Positions 8,081 through 16,775 of a stretch of 64,000 nucleotides of DNA are shown piece by piece. The stretch comes from Kumtagia sp963829135. GTDB taxonomy: Bacteria; Pseudomonadota; Alphaproteobacteria; Rhizobiales; Rhizobiaceae. Position 1 is the first letter of the stretch, and each line of letters opens with the position of its first letter. A model generated the notes under the pieces. That model searched no databases. It was not told the origin of the DNA and saw nothing but the letters and a program-made list of their open reading frames with translations. The position numbers and the translations under genes were made by a program. The stretch is from assembly GCA_963829135.1 (NCBI GenBank), contig CAWHHO010000003.1:124001-188000 (forward strand), written 5' to 3'.

Positions 8081-9018
8081 ACAGAATCGTTTGTGGAGTT
8101 GATGTTTCGAAGGACTGGCTGGACGGCCACGTCTGGCCGGGCGGGATGACGGGGCGCTTCGGCAACGACGCGGCCGGTATCGCCGAACTGGTCGCCTGGT
8201 GCGGCCACCATGCGGTCGAGTTGGTGGCGATGGAAGCCTCCGGCGGCTACGAGCGACTGGCTTACCTGCTCCTGTCGGAGCTCGGCCAGCCCTGCGCGGC
8301 GCCACTCAATGCGCGCAATGTGCGGCATTTCGCCGAGGCGATGGGTTTTCTGGAGAAGACCGATCGGATCGACGCCGGCGTGATCGCCTATTACGCCGTG
8401 GTCAGGAAGGTCCCGCCGGCGCCGCCGCCGAGCCCCGCTCAGCAGCGGCTCAAGGCGCTGGTTTCCCGACTTTCTCAGGTGACCGGCGACCTTGCCGCCA
8501 ACAAACAGCGCAGGGCCGCGGCCAGCAGCGCGGAGATACTGGACAGTATCGATGAGGTTATCGCCCTGCTTAAGCGCCAGGAGCGCCGGCTGTCCGGCGA
8601 GATCGCCTCGCTGATCGACGACGATCCGCTGTGGGCGCGCCTCGACGCCGCCTTTCGTACCGTCAAAGGCGTCGCCAGCCGCACCGTCGCCGTGCTGATG
8701 GCGCAGGTGCCGGAGATCGGCCTGATCTCCAACAAGGCCGTCACCAAAGTCATCGGGCTTGCCCCCATCGCCAACGACAGCGGCAACCGCCAGGGCCATC
8801 GCCCGGTGCGCGGCGGCCGCGCCGGGCCGCGCTCCATCCTCTTCCTCATAGCCCGTATCGCTGCACGCTACGACCCCCATCTCGCCGCCTTCCACGACAG
8901 GTTGCACAAGGCCGGAAAACCCAAAATGGTCATCCGCATCGCGCTCGCCAGAAAACTCCTTGTCATCCTCAATGCTAAAGCACGCGACGCGCGAAATGAG
9001 TTTGCTAATGCAACTTGA
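8077..9018 (+). CDS. IS110 family transposase (copy 1)
   Basis: 313 residues. The start is taken as GTG 8077, preceded by AAGGCAGG, because the upstream ATG (8044) would lie in the donor-loop part of the bridge RNA. The N-terminal RuvC-like DEDD domain shows CGVDVSKDWLDGHVW (first Asp), VELVAMEASGGYERLA (Glu), and EKTDRIDAGVIAYYA (Asp pair). The C-terminal Tnp_20 domain has FRTVKGVASRTVAVLMAQVPEIG, LAPIANDSGNRQGHRPVRGGR with the probable nucleophile serine in the DSG stretch, and LHKAGKPKMVIRIALARKLL. It recombines DNA under RNA guidance in characterised relatives. The protein equals that of the second copy. Confidence 0.95.
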   Translation: MNRIVCGVDVSKDWLDGHVWPGGMTGRFGNDAAGIAELVAWCGHHAVELVAMEASGGYERLAYLLLSELGQPCAAPLNARNVRHFAEAMGFLEKTDRIDAGVIAYYAVVRKVPPAPPPSPAQQRLKALVSRLSQVTGDLAANKQRRAAASSAEILDSIDEVIALLKRQERRLSGEIASLIDDDPLWARLDAAFRTVKGVASRTVAVLMAQVPEIGLISNKAVTKVIGLAPIANDSGNRQGHRPVRGGRAGPRSILFLIARIAARYDPHLAAFHDRLHKAGKPKMVIRIALARKLLVILNAKARDARNEFANAT

Positions 9019-9035
9019 CACCAAGCATAGTCGCT
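9015..9035 (+). promoter_or_regulatory. Right-end -35 box for a circle-junction promoter
   Basis: TTGACA at 9015-9020 overlaps the transposase stop codon and is a perfect sigma-70 -35 hexamer. When the right end is joined to the left end in an excised circle, 17 bases separate it from TATCTG (7886-7891), a partial -10. Such junction promoters driving the bridge RNA are known for IS110-family elements. In the integrated state no good -10 follows at the right distance. Confidence 0.5.
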
Positions 9036-9202
9036 CACCCGGGCTCCGCTTCGCTCGGCCACCCTCTCCCCGCGCGGGAGAGGAGATCATCGACGTCTCC
9101 GCCTTCCTTTTCAACAGCGTAGAACAAGGCGCTGTGGCTGGCGAACCTCCTCTCCCCGGCGGGGAGAGGGTGGCCGAGCGCAGCGGAGGCCGGGTAAGGG
9201 GG
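9036..9202. repeat. RIME-like palindromic repeat (family A, copy 2), interrupted by IS110
   Basis: Together with the six bases CCCCCT at 7878-7883 this forms one repeat split by the IS. The left arm is CACCCGGGCTCCGCTTCGC... with a CTCTCCCCGCGCGGGAGAG hairpin. A unique middle follows, then CCTCTCCCCGGCGGGGAGAGG and the mirror arm ending CCGGGTAAGGGGG (9190-9202). It lies between hyuA and hyuB, and its far end runs to within about 30 bases of the hyuA stop. The left arm has one base change (GGG for GGC) against the other copies. Confidence 0.85.
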
Positions 9203-9233
9203 TAATCCCGCTGGACGATCCTTGTGTCGCTCA

Positions 9234-11304
9234 TCACCGTCCCACCTCGATAATCAAATTCCCGTCCGCATCCGAATGCGCCATGTCACGTGGTTCCAGC
9301 ACGGTGGTTGCATCCATCTGCTCGATGAATGGCGGGTCCGGAAACCGCGGCCTCGAGCGGCAGCTTCTCACGCGCATAAACCGGCGTGTCGAGAAACGCG
9401 CCATCGAACCAGACTCTGCGCAGCTCGGTGCGTGCCGCATCCAGCGTTTTCGCGCGCCCGTCCGGGTCGATCAGCCGCGACAGGTCGACTGCGGGACGAA
9501 CACCGGTGACTGACGTATTGAGATTGACCAGATTGGCTCGTATTTCCGGAAGCCTCACCTTGAAGCGCGCGAAATAGGCCTTCTCGAACAGGGTCTGGAG
9601 TTCAGCGCGCGAAATCTCCGCGGAGGGGAGAGGCACGGTGATAACATGCGTCTGCCCTACGAACTGCATATCCGCGGAATGGCTGAAACGGATCCGTTCA
9701 GGCCGCACCGCCTCCTGATTGATCAGCGCAACGCCTTGGTTGCGGTGCTGCTCCAGCACGCTCCGCATTGCCGGCTCATTAAGAATGGAGACCGGCTGGT
9801 TGACCGTATTGACGAAGTCGTGGCGCATGTCGGCCACAACGCAGCCGAGCGCATTGGTAATGCCGGGCCGCGCCGGCACCAGCACACGCGGCAAGCCGAG
9901 TTCGCGCGCCAGGGCGGTTGCGTGCAGCGGCCCGGCGCCGCCGAAAGCGAACAGCGCGAAATCGCGGGGGTCGTGCCCGCGCGACACCGACACCATGCGG
10001 ATCGCACCGGCCATTTTCATGTTGCCGAGACGCAGCACCGCGCCGGCGGCGGCGAAGCCATCCAGGCCGGCAATTTTGCCGATCCGCTCCTCGAAGATCG
10101 AACGCACATGATCGAGACTGACGGGACGATCGACCGCGAGCAGCTTGTTCGGATTAAGCCGCCCGAGAAGCAGATTCGCGTCGGTGATGGTCGGGTCGGT
10201 TCCGCCGCGCCCGTAGCAGATCGGGCCCGGATTGGCGCCGGCGCTCTTGGGGCCGACCTGGATCAGGCCGGAAGCATCGACGCGGGCGATCGAACCGCCG
10301 CCGGCACCAACGGTATGCACTGCCACCATCGGCACATGGATCGGCATTGCGTACTCGATCTCGATCTCGTTGGAGACGGCGGGCTCGGCGTTTAGGATCA
10401 GCGCCACGTCTGTCGAGGTGCCGCCCATGTCGTAGCTGACCAGGGACGAGAAGCCGGCGCGCCGGGCGGTATAGGCGGCGGCGATCACGCCGGAGGCCGG
10501 ACCCGACATCACCGTCTTCGCTGCTTCCTGCGTGACGTAGCGCGACGAGATCATGCCGCCATTGCCGTTCATGATGAGGAAGTCGCGCGAGTAGCCAAGG
10601 CGCTCCAATTCTCGCCGCAACTGCGCCACGTAGCGCTCAAGGATCGGCTGGACGCTGGCGTTCACCGATGCGGTCACCCCGCGCTCGAACTCGCGCGCTT
10701 CCGAAAGAAGCGCGTGACCGGTGGTGATGTAACCGTTCGGCCAAAGTTCGGCGGCGATCTGCGCGGCGCGGCGCTCATGCGCAGGATTGGCGTAGGAATG
10801 CAGGAAATGGATGACGAGGGATTCACAGCCGGCGTCGACCAGCTTCTGGACGGCTTCGCGCACCTCGTCCTCATCGAGCGGAACGTGTACCGCGCCGGAC
10901 GCTTCCAAGCGCTCCGAGACCTCGAGCCGCAGGTCTCGCGGAATAACGGGCACGAAGCTCCCGGTCATTCCGTAGGCTTGCGGGCGGGTGCGGCGGCCGA
11001 GTTCGATCACGTCGCGAAAGCCGCGCGTGGTAATCATCCCCGTCTTTGCCAGCCGCCGTTCGAGCACGGCGTTGGTGGTGGTCGTCGTGCCGTGTACGAT
11101 GAGGTCGATCTCTTCGACGGGGAAGCCTGCTTCCGACAGCGCCGACACCACGCCGAAGGCCTGGTTGTCCACCGTGGTCGGCGTCTTGGCGATGCGCACG
11201 CCGCCGCCTTCGCGGCCGTCGATCATAATGAGGTCAGTGAACGTGCCGCCAACATCGATCCCCGCGACGACGTTTCCGGATTTTGCGGATTTATTCTCTG
11301 ACAT
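9234..11304 (-). CDS. hyuA: Hydantoinase A / oxoprolinase family protein, frameshifted near its 3' end
   Basis: Starts MSENKSAKSGNVVAGIDVGGTFTD, the N-terminal ATPase-fold signature of HyuA. Later come VHGTTTTTNAVLERR, SGPASGVIAAAY, SYDMGGTSTDVALI, and FGGAGPLHATALARELG. The main frame continues to an early stop at 9286 with a nonsense tail after VSGPAI. The neighbouring frame supplies the normal family ending IEQMDATTVLEP...GNLIIEVGR and stops at 9234. One extra base near 9325-9331 explains the shift. It may be a sequencing error or a recent mutation; only the last 30 or so residues are affected. The product would act with HyuB on hydantoins or 5-oxoproline. An IS110 lies between the two genes. 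Confidence 0.85.
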
Positions 11305-11519
11305 GCCACGAATCCGAAACGCGCCGGCTAGCGAACGCGTCGAGTTTGGAACGCCGTTTCCTCCGCGCGCCTTGACGCAAAAGTCGTTTGTATACTAATA
11401 AATTCACCAGACAAGAGCTTAGCTTCCCGGCATGCGTCCAGCCACGACGGACAGGAATTGTCCGCCGCGACAGGCAAGTTCGCGCCAAGGAAAGACCGTA
11501 GGAAAAGGCGCGTCCTCGC
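11305..11519. other. Divergent intergenic region between hyuA and the ferredoxin-NADP reductase
   Basis: 215 bases between two divergent genes, so it must hold promoters for both directions. It is locally AT-rich around 11384-11410 (gtttgtatactaataaattc). No operator could be assigned by eye. Small frames across it do not look like protein. Confidence 0.4.
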
Positions 11520-12348
11520 ATGAATTCTCCCCTGTCGCTCGGCAATGCGGCGCTCAAGCCGCTGGCTTTCCCGATCCCGGCGAATGTCTATGCCGAGACC
11601 GTCGTTTCGGTGAGGCATTACACCGACCGCTTGTTCTCGTTCCGCATCACCCGCCCGCAGGCCCTGCGCTTCCGCTCCGGCGAGTTCGTGATGATCGGCC
11701 TGCCCAATGCCGACAAGCCGGTGTTCCGAGCCTATTCGGTCGCCAGCCCTGCTTGGGACGAGGAACTGGAGTTCTTCTCGATCAAGGTGGCGGATGGCCC
11801 GCTGACGTCGGAATTGCAGAAGATCCGGCCGGGCGACACGGTTCTGATGCGTCAGAAGGCAACCGGTACGCTGGTGGTCGATGCGCTGACGCCCGCGAAG
11901 CGGCTTTTCATGATATCGACCGGCACCGGCGTGGCGCCGTTCGCCAGCCTGCTGCGCGACCCGGACACCTATGACAAATTCGAGCAGATCTTTCTGACGC
12001 ACACATGTCGGGACAACGCCGAGCTCGTGTACGGCAAGGAGCTTGTGGCCGGTGTTGCTGAGGATCCGCTGATCGGCGAGTTCGCGCAGGGCCGCGTGAC
12101 GCTCTATTCGACTACGACGCGCGAGGAATCGAGCCATATGGGCCGGATCACCGCGCTGATCTCTACCGGAAAATTCTATCGCCGACCTCGTCATTGACCA
12201 GCTCGATCCAGCCACCGACCGCGTGATGATCTGCGGCTCCATGCACATGCTGAAGGATGTCAAGGAACTTTGCGAAGGCCTCGGCTTCAAGGAAGGCTCC
12301 GTCAGCCACCCGGGCGATTTCGTCGTCGAGCGTGCTTTCGTGGGATAG
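11520..12348 (+). CDS. fpr: Ferredoxin-NADP reductase, frameshifted near the C-terminus
   Basis: Residues 1-220 read in one frame: the FAD-binding barrel with FRAYSVASPAWDEELEFFSIKV, then the NADP-binding domain with LFMISTGTGVAPFASLLRDP and FLTHTCRDNAELVYGKEL. After ALISTGKFY this frame ends in RRPRH and a stop (12197). The +1 frame gives the expected ending ADLVIDQLDPATDRVMICGS...GDFVVERAFVG, stopping at 12348. One extra base near 12178-12181 accounts for it. The enzyme moves electrons between NADPH and ferredoxin or flavodoxin in the cytoplasm. If the shift is real, the NADP domain loses its last 50 or so residues. Function would then be doubtful. Confidence 0.88.
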
Positions 12349-12558
12349 CCCCAGTCGATCCGTGTCGTCGTCCTCAAGCATCGGTTCAAGACGCTGGATG
12401 AATTGCTGAACGACCTCATGCAGCCTTGCAAGGTCACCGGATGCGTGGATGTTCCATAAGGTCCTCGCGTAAACCTTGTCGTAGGTGTGCCTTATGACAT
12501 TTCCAATCGTCCGCAATCGAACCCAGGGAATCTGAGGCGCTTCATCAAAATATTTCAA
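12163..12558 (-). pseudogene. HepT-like (DUF86) RNase toxin remnant, N-terminally truncated
   Basis: The start of this frame, MKYFDEAPQIPWVRLRTIGNVIRHTYDKV, matches only the middle and C-terminal part of HepT proteins. It includes the R-x(4-6)-H active region followed by an aromatic residue. About 60 N-terminal residues are missing. The start overlaps the end of the nucleotidyltransferase gene, the normal order for MNT-HepT pairs. After about residue 60 (FIQRLEPMLEDDD) the frame runs antisense through the 3' end of fpr, so its tail is not native. Probably a decayed toxin. Confidence 0.6.
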
Positions 12559-12841
12559 CCACGTCTTTGCGAATGGCGCGGTTGAAATCAGGGGCGAGGC
12601 TTCGTCGCATCATAGCGTTTGCCGGCAGGCCGGTCTTGTCTTCGACGATGTGCTGGACGCCGATCAGATCCAGCAACGAAAAGCGGCTCTCCGGATCGAC
12701 TTCCAGCAATAGGTCTATGTCGCTGTGAGGTTTGTTGTCGCCACGCGCACGCGAGCCGAATAGCGCAACATGCGTCACACCCTCGGCTTCGATAGCGGGC
12801 CGCAATGTGACCAGTGCCTCGATCAACTCGTCCTTCGTCAT
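12545..12841 (-). CDS. MNT-type minimal nucleotidyltransferase (antitoxin of HepT)
   Basis: 98 residues with the pol-beta nucleotidyltransferase motif GSRARGDNKPHSDIDLLLEVD (G-S-x(9-11)-D-x-D, about residues 30-50). In MNT/HepT modules this enzyme adds AMP to a tyrosine of the HepT toxin and thereby silences it. The protein is of typical length. The toxin partner directly downstream is truncated, so the module is probably inactive or orphaned. It is divergent from deoC. Confidence 0.85.
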   Translation of the reverse strand: MTKDELIEALVTLRPAIEAEGVTHVALFGSRARGDNKPHSDIDLLLEVDPESRFSLLDLIGVQHIVEDKTGLPANAMMRRSLAPDFNRAIRKDVVEIF

Positions 12842-12903
12842 GCCCGGAATTTATACGCGAGCGCCCGAAAGTTTCAGTGACCACCTCTCTTCGCGACCGA
12901 GCA

Positions 12904-12940
12904 GCCATGATCTTGACCATCCGGTCAAAAATCATGGCTG
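12904..12940. promoter_or_regulatory. Two-part inverted repeat between the MNT gene and deoC
   Basis: AGCCATGAT (12904-12912) mirrors ATCATGGCT (12932-12940), and inside it TTGACC (12914-12919) mirrors GGTCAA (12924-12929). It lies in the divergent region about 100 bases before the deoC start. It could be an operator or a transcription-stopping hairpin. No regulator family was assigned. Confidence 0.4.
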
Positions 12941-13039
12941 TAATCCTGCCGCTTTTGCGCTATGAGCGCCGCAGGGGAGTAGTGGCGGCGCCGACGACGG
13001 AGTATTGTCGGGCAAACGCGCATGAGGAGGATCAGCGAA

Positions 13040-14095
13040 ATGGCCAGCAAGGTTCGCGAAGCCGAGGTCGTCACTGACGCGGATGCCTCGAAGGTGACGG
13101 CCCTTCCGGTGCGCACCGCGGCGAACACGCCGGCTCCCCATGGCATCGCCCGCAATCCCGGCATGAAGCTTGATGTCGGCTTTCTGGAATCGGTGCGTAA
13201 CGTCAATCGCAGCGCGCTCGAGCGGCGCATCGCGACCCTGACCAAGCGGCGCTCGATCAAGAGCGACAACCAGGCGGCATGGCTGCTGCGCGCCGTCGCC
13301 TGCATGGACCTGACGACGCTCTCCAGCAACGACACCGATGAGCGGGTGCGCCGGCTGTGCGCCAAGGCGGTCAATCCGTTCCGTCCCGACATTGCCGCCG
13401 GCCTGGGCATTGCCGGTGCGAATATCCGGCCGGCCGCCGTCTGCGTTTATCATCCGTTCGTCGCTACCGCCGTGGAAGCCGTGCGCGGCACCGGCATCCA
13501 TGTGGCGGCAGTCTCGACAGCGTTCCCGCACGGCCTTGCACCGCTGGAGACGCGACTGAAGGAGATCGACGCCTCGGTGAAGGACGGCGCCGACGAAATC
13601 GACGTGGTCATTCCGCGTGGTCTGGTGTTTGGCGCGAAATGGCGGGAGTTGTACGACGAGATCGTCGCCATGCGCGACGCTTGCGGCGAAGCGCATCTCA
13701 AGGTCATTCTCGGCACCGGCGATCTCGCCACGCTGCGCAACGTGATGATGGCTTCCATGGTGGCGATGATGGCGGGCGCGGATTTCATCAAGACCTCGAC
13801 CGGCAAGGAGAGCGTCAACGCGACGCTGCCGGTTGGCCTCATCATGGTGCGGGCAATCCGCGCCTATTTCGAGGAGACAGGCTTCCTTATCGGCTTCAAG
13901 CCGGCGGGCGGCATCTCCACGGCCAAGGCTTCGCTGGATTGGCTGGTGCTGATGAAGGAAGAACTCGGCCGGCCATGGCTTGAGCCCGATCTTTTCCGCT
14001 TTGGCGCCTCCAGCCTGCTCACCGACATCGAGCGTCAGCTCGAACACCATCTCACCGGGCGGTATTCGGCCAACCACCGCCACGCGATGGCGTGA
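13040..14095 (+). CDS. deoC: Deoxyribose-phosphate aldolase
   Basis: 351 residues from ATG 13040, which has AGGAGGA nine bases upstream; the earlier ATG (13022) precedes that ribosome site and is rejected. Catalytic signatures are LKVILGTGDL, GADFIKTSTGKESVNAT with the Schiff-base lysine, and GFKPAGGIST with the second lysine. The aldolase splits 2-deoxyribose-5-phosphate to acetaldehyde and glyceraldehyde-3-phosphate in nucleoside breakdown. It has an N-terminal extension (about 90 residues, LDVGFLESVRNVNRSALERR) compared with short E. coli DeoC. An aldehyde dehydrogenase follows 62 bases later and may oxidise the acetaldehyde (inference). Confidence 0.93.
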   Translation: MASKVREAEVVTDADASKVTALPVRTAANTPAPHGIARNPGMKLDVGFLESVRNVNRSALERRIATLTKRRSIKSDNQAAWLLRAVACMDLTTLSSNDTDERVRRLCAKAVNPFRPDIAAGLGIAGANIRPAAVCVYHPFVATAVEAVRGTGIHVAAVSTAFPHGLAPLETRLKEIDASVKDGADEIDVVIPRGLVFGAKWRELYDEIVAMRDACGEAHLKVILGTGDLATLRNVMMASMVAMMAGADFIKTSTGKESVNATLPVGLIMVRAIRAYFEETGFLIGFKPAGGISTAKASLDWLVLMKEELGRPWLEPDLFRFGASSLLTDIERQLEHHLTGRYSANHRHAMA

Positions 14096-14157
14096 GCAGT
14101 CGACGGCGTCGATATGACTGTTGGCTTTCGCGCCACCGCGAATCAAGGAACGCTCTC

Positions 14158-16533
14158 ATGAACATTCTCGAACGGTTCAACGCCATGGACTACGGCCCGG
14201 CGCCGGAGGCGCGCAACGAAGCGGATGCCTGGATCGCCGGCCGTGATTTAGGCAAGGCGCTCTATATAGGCGCCGAGTGGAAGGCGTCTGCCTCCGGCAA
14301 GACCTTCGACGTGCTCGAACCATCGACCACAAAACTGCTTGCGAAAGTCTCCGACGCAGGGGCAGCGGACATCGACGCCGCTGTTTCCGCGGCGACCAAG
14401 GCATTCGCGAAATGGAGCGCGCAGTCGGGCTACGAGCGCGCCAAGGTGCTCTACGCCATCGGGCGCGCCATGCAGCGCCATCAACGGCTGTTTGCCGTGC
14501 TGGAATTGATCGACAATGGCAAGCCGATCCGCGAAAGCCGCGACATCGACGTGCCGCTGGCGATCCGCCACTTCATCCATCATGCCGGCTGGGCGCAATC
14601 TCTGGACAAGGAGTTTCCTGATCATAAGCCGGCGGGGGTTGTCGGGCAGGTCATTCCCTGGAATTTCCCGCTGCTGATGCTTGCCTGGAAGATCGCCCCG
14701 GCGCTCGCCGCAGGCTGCACGGTAATTTTGAAGCCCGCCGAATTCACGCCGCTCACCGCCATCCTGTTCGCACAGATATGCGGGAGCGTCGGCGTGCCGA
14801 AGGGTGTCGTCAACATCGTGCCGGGCGGTCCCGAAGCGGGTGCGGCGCTGGTCGAACATAGCGGCGTGCAGAAGATCGCCTTCACCGGCTCGTCCGAAGT
14901 CGGCAAGATCATCCGCAAGGCAACCGCCGGTTCGGGCAAAAAGCTCTCCCTGGAACTCGGCGGCAAGTCGGCTTTTATCGTCTTCGAAGACGCTGATCTC
15001 GATAGCGCGGTCGAGGGTCTGGTGGACGGCATCTGGTTCAACCAGGGGCAGGTCTGCTGCGCAGGTTCGCGGCTGCTGGTGCAGGAAGGCATCGCCGATG
15101 CCTTCATCGCCAAGGTCAAGGCGCGCATGGCCAAGCTGCGCGTCGGCAGCCCGCTCGACAAGAACACCGATATCGGCCCGCTGGTCGACAAGACGCAGCT
15201 CGACCGCGTGCGCGGGCTGATCGAAGCTGGTGCGCGTGAAGGCGCCGTATGCTGGCAGCCGGATTGCCCGCTTCCGGCGACCGGCTACTACCATCTGCCG
15301 ACACTGGCCACGAATGTGGCGCCGGCCAATATCCTGGCGCAGGAAGAGGTGTTCGGCCCTGTGCTGGCCACCATGACCTTCCGCACCAATGAGGAGGCGG
15401 TCGAACTTGCCAACAATACGCGGTACGGGCTGGCGGCTTCGGTGTGGAGCGAAAACCTCAACGTCGCGCTGCATGTCGCCCCGCAGCTCAAGGCAGGCGT
15501 TGTCTGGGTCAACGGCACCAACATGTTCGACGCTGCCTGCGGCTTTGGCGGGTATCGCGAGAGCGGCTTTGGCCGCGAGGGCGGCAAGGAAGGTATGTTC
15601 GAATACCTCGCTGCGCTTCTGCCGCTCGGCGCCGCGATCAAGCCGCTATCCGACATTGCGCCGTCGCCGTTAGCCAATGAGGACGCGCCGGGCATCGACC
15701 GCACTGCCAAGCTTTTCATCGGCGGCAAGCAGGTTCGCCCCGACGGCAACTATTCGGTCGCTGTTCATGATCGTAAAGGCAAGGTCGCGGGCGAAGTCGG
15801 GTTAGGCAGCCGCAAGGATATCCGCGACGCGGTTTCCGCCGCGCGGGCGGCAAAGGGTTGGGCTGACGCGACCGGGTTCAACCGAAGCCAGGTTCTCTAC
15901 TTTCTGGCGGAGAACCTTTCAGCGCGCGCCGGCGAATTTGCTGCACGGCTGGTGAGCCTTACCGGTGCAACGTCGAAAGCCGCAGCGCAAGAGGTCGACC
16001 TATCGGTCGAGCGGCTGTTTGCCTATGCCGGCATGGCCGACAAGTTCGAAGGCAGGGTGCACCAGCCACCGGCCCGCGCGGTCACGCTGGCGTTGCACGA
16101 GCCGGTCGGCGTCATCGGCATGGTCGCGCAGGATGAGCAGCCGCTGCTGGGCTTCATTTCGATGGCGGCGCCGGCACTGGCCATGGGCAATGCCGTGGTT
16201 GCCGTACCCAGCCAGAAATACCCGTTGCTGGCTACCGATCTCTATCAGGTGATCGAGTATTCCGACCTGCCCGCTGGCTCGATCAACATCGTAACCGGCC
16301 GTTCTGCCGAACTTGCCGGCGTGCTGGCCAGGCACGACGACGTCGACGGGCTGTGGATCGTCTGCGATGCCGACACATGCCGTAAGGCGGAGGCGGAATC
16401 GGTGGGCAATCTCAAACGCGTCTGGACCGGCAACGGCCACTCCGTCGACTGGTCGTCCGACTTGGCCGCGGGCGATGTGTTCCTGCGCCGCTCGGTGGAG
16501 ATCAAGAATGTCTGGGTGCCCTACGGGGATTAA
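14158..16533 (+). CDS. ALDH16-type aldehyde dehydrogenase with a second, non-catalytic ALDH-like domain
   Basis: 791 residues from ATG 14158 (AAGGA 9 bases upstream), about 1.6 times a normal ALDH. Residues 1-500 form a complete enzyme: IPWNFPLLML, FTGSSEVGKII, LELGGKSAF with general base Glu266, and NQGQVCCAGSR with nucleophile Cys300/301. From about residue 530 a second ALDH-like NAD-fold half follows (KLFIGGKQVRPDGNY..., PVGVIGMVAQDEQPLLGFIS). It lacks the catalytic Cys and Glu. This two-part plan is that of the ALDH16 family. The substrate is unknown; the adjacent deoC suggests aldehydes from deoxynucleoside breakdown. Confidence 0.88.
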   Translation: MNILERFNAMDYGPAPEARNEADAWIAGRDLGKALYIGAEWKASASGKTFDVLEPSTTKLLAKVSDAGAADIDAAVSAATKAFAKWSAQSGYERAKVLYAIGRAMQRHQRLFAVLELIDNGKPIRESRDIDVPLAIRHFIHHAGWAQSLDKEFPDHKPAGVVGQVIPWNFPLLMLAWKIAPALAAGCTVILKPAEFTPLTAILFAQICGSVGVPKGVVNIVPGGPEAGAALVEHSGVQKIAFTGSSEVGKIIRKATAGSGKKLSLELGGKSAFIVFEDADLDSAVEGLVDGIWFNQGQVCCAGSRLLVQEGIADAFIAKVKARMAKLRVGSPLDKNTDIGPLVDKTQLDRVRGLIEAGAREGAVCWQPDCPLPATGYYHLPTLATNVAPANILAQEEVFGPVLATMTFRTNEEAVELANNTRYGLAASVWSENLNVALHVAPQLKAGVVWVNGTNMFDAACGFGGYRESGFGREGGKEGMFEYLAALLPLGAAIKPLSDIAPSPLANEDAPGIDRTAKLFIGGKQVRPDGNYSVAVHDRKGKVAGEVGLGSRKDIRDAVSAARAAKGWADATGFNRSQVLYFLAENLSARAGEFAARLVSLTGATSKAAAQEVDLSVERLFAYAGMADKFEGRVHQPPARAVTLALHEPVGVIGMVAQDEQPLLGFISMAAPALAMGNAVVAVPSQKYPLLATDLYQVIEYSDLPAGSINIVTGRSAELAGVLARHDDVDGLWIVCDADTCRKAEAESVGNLKRVWTGNGHSVDWSSDLAAGDVFLRRSVEIKNVWVPYGD

Positions 16534-16775
16534 ATCGCGGCTCTCGCGTCCGCCAATGCGGTCAGAGAGACGGCCGAAACGGGCGCGTGGGCAGGCCGAG
16601 CAAGGCAAGGTTGGATCGGCGAGACGGCGCAAGCGCAGGCCCGTAGAAAAACATTCCTGTTACCGCCCATTGAACACGTAAAAAATGCGGAAACATCCTA
16701 TAGTTTAGGGATTTCCCTACGCTCACAATCTCTACTGAAAAGATAGATTAAGCGCGTTATCAATCGGAGGCAGAC

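Larger units (their letters stand above)
7884..9035 (+). mobile_element. IS110-family insertion sequence, copy 1 (1152 bp)
   Basis: Boundaries come from comparing this copy with the inverted copy at 29231-30382. Shared sequence runs from TGTATCTGCAC (7884) to CATAGTCGCT (9035). Outside, both copies have CCCCCT on the left and CACCCGG on the right, which are the two halves of the uninterrupted repeat end seen at 28162-28174. The element thus inserted between CCCCCT and CACCCGG, with a CT dinucleotide on both sides (7882-7883 and 9034-9035), as expected of an IS110/IS621-type core. There are no terminal inverted repeats, which is normal for the family. It carries one transposase gene and a roughly 190-base non-coding left end. 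Confidence 0.92.

Noticed and set aside
13022..13040. deoC start at ATG 13022
   Set aside because: The AGGAGGA ribosome site lies after this ATG and is correctly spaced for ATG 13040.
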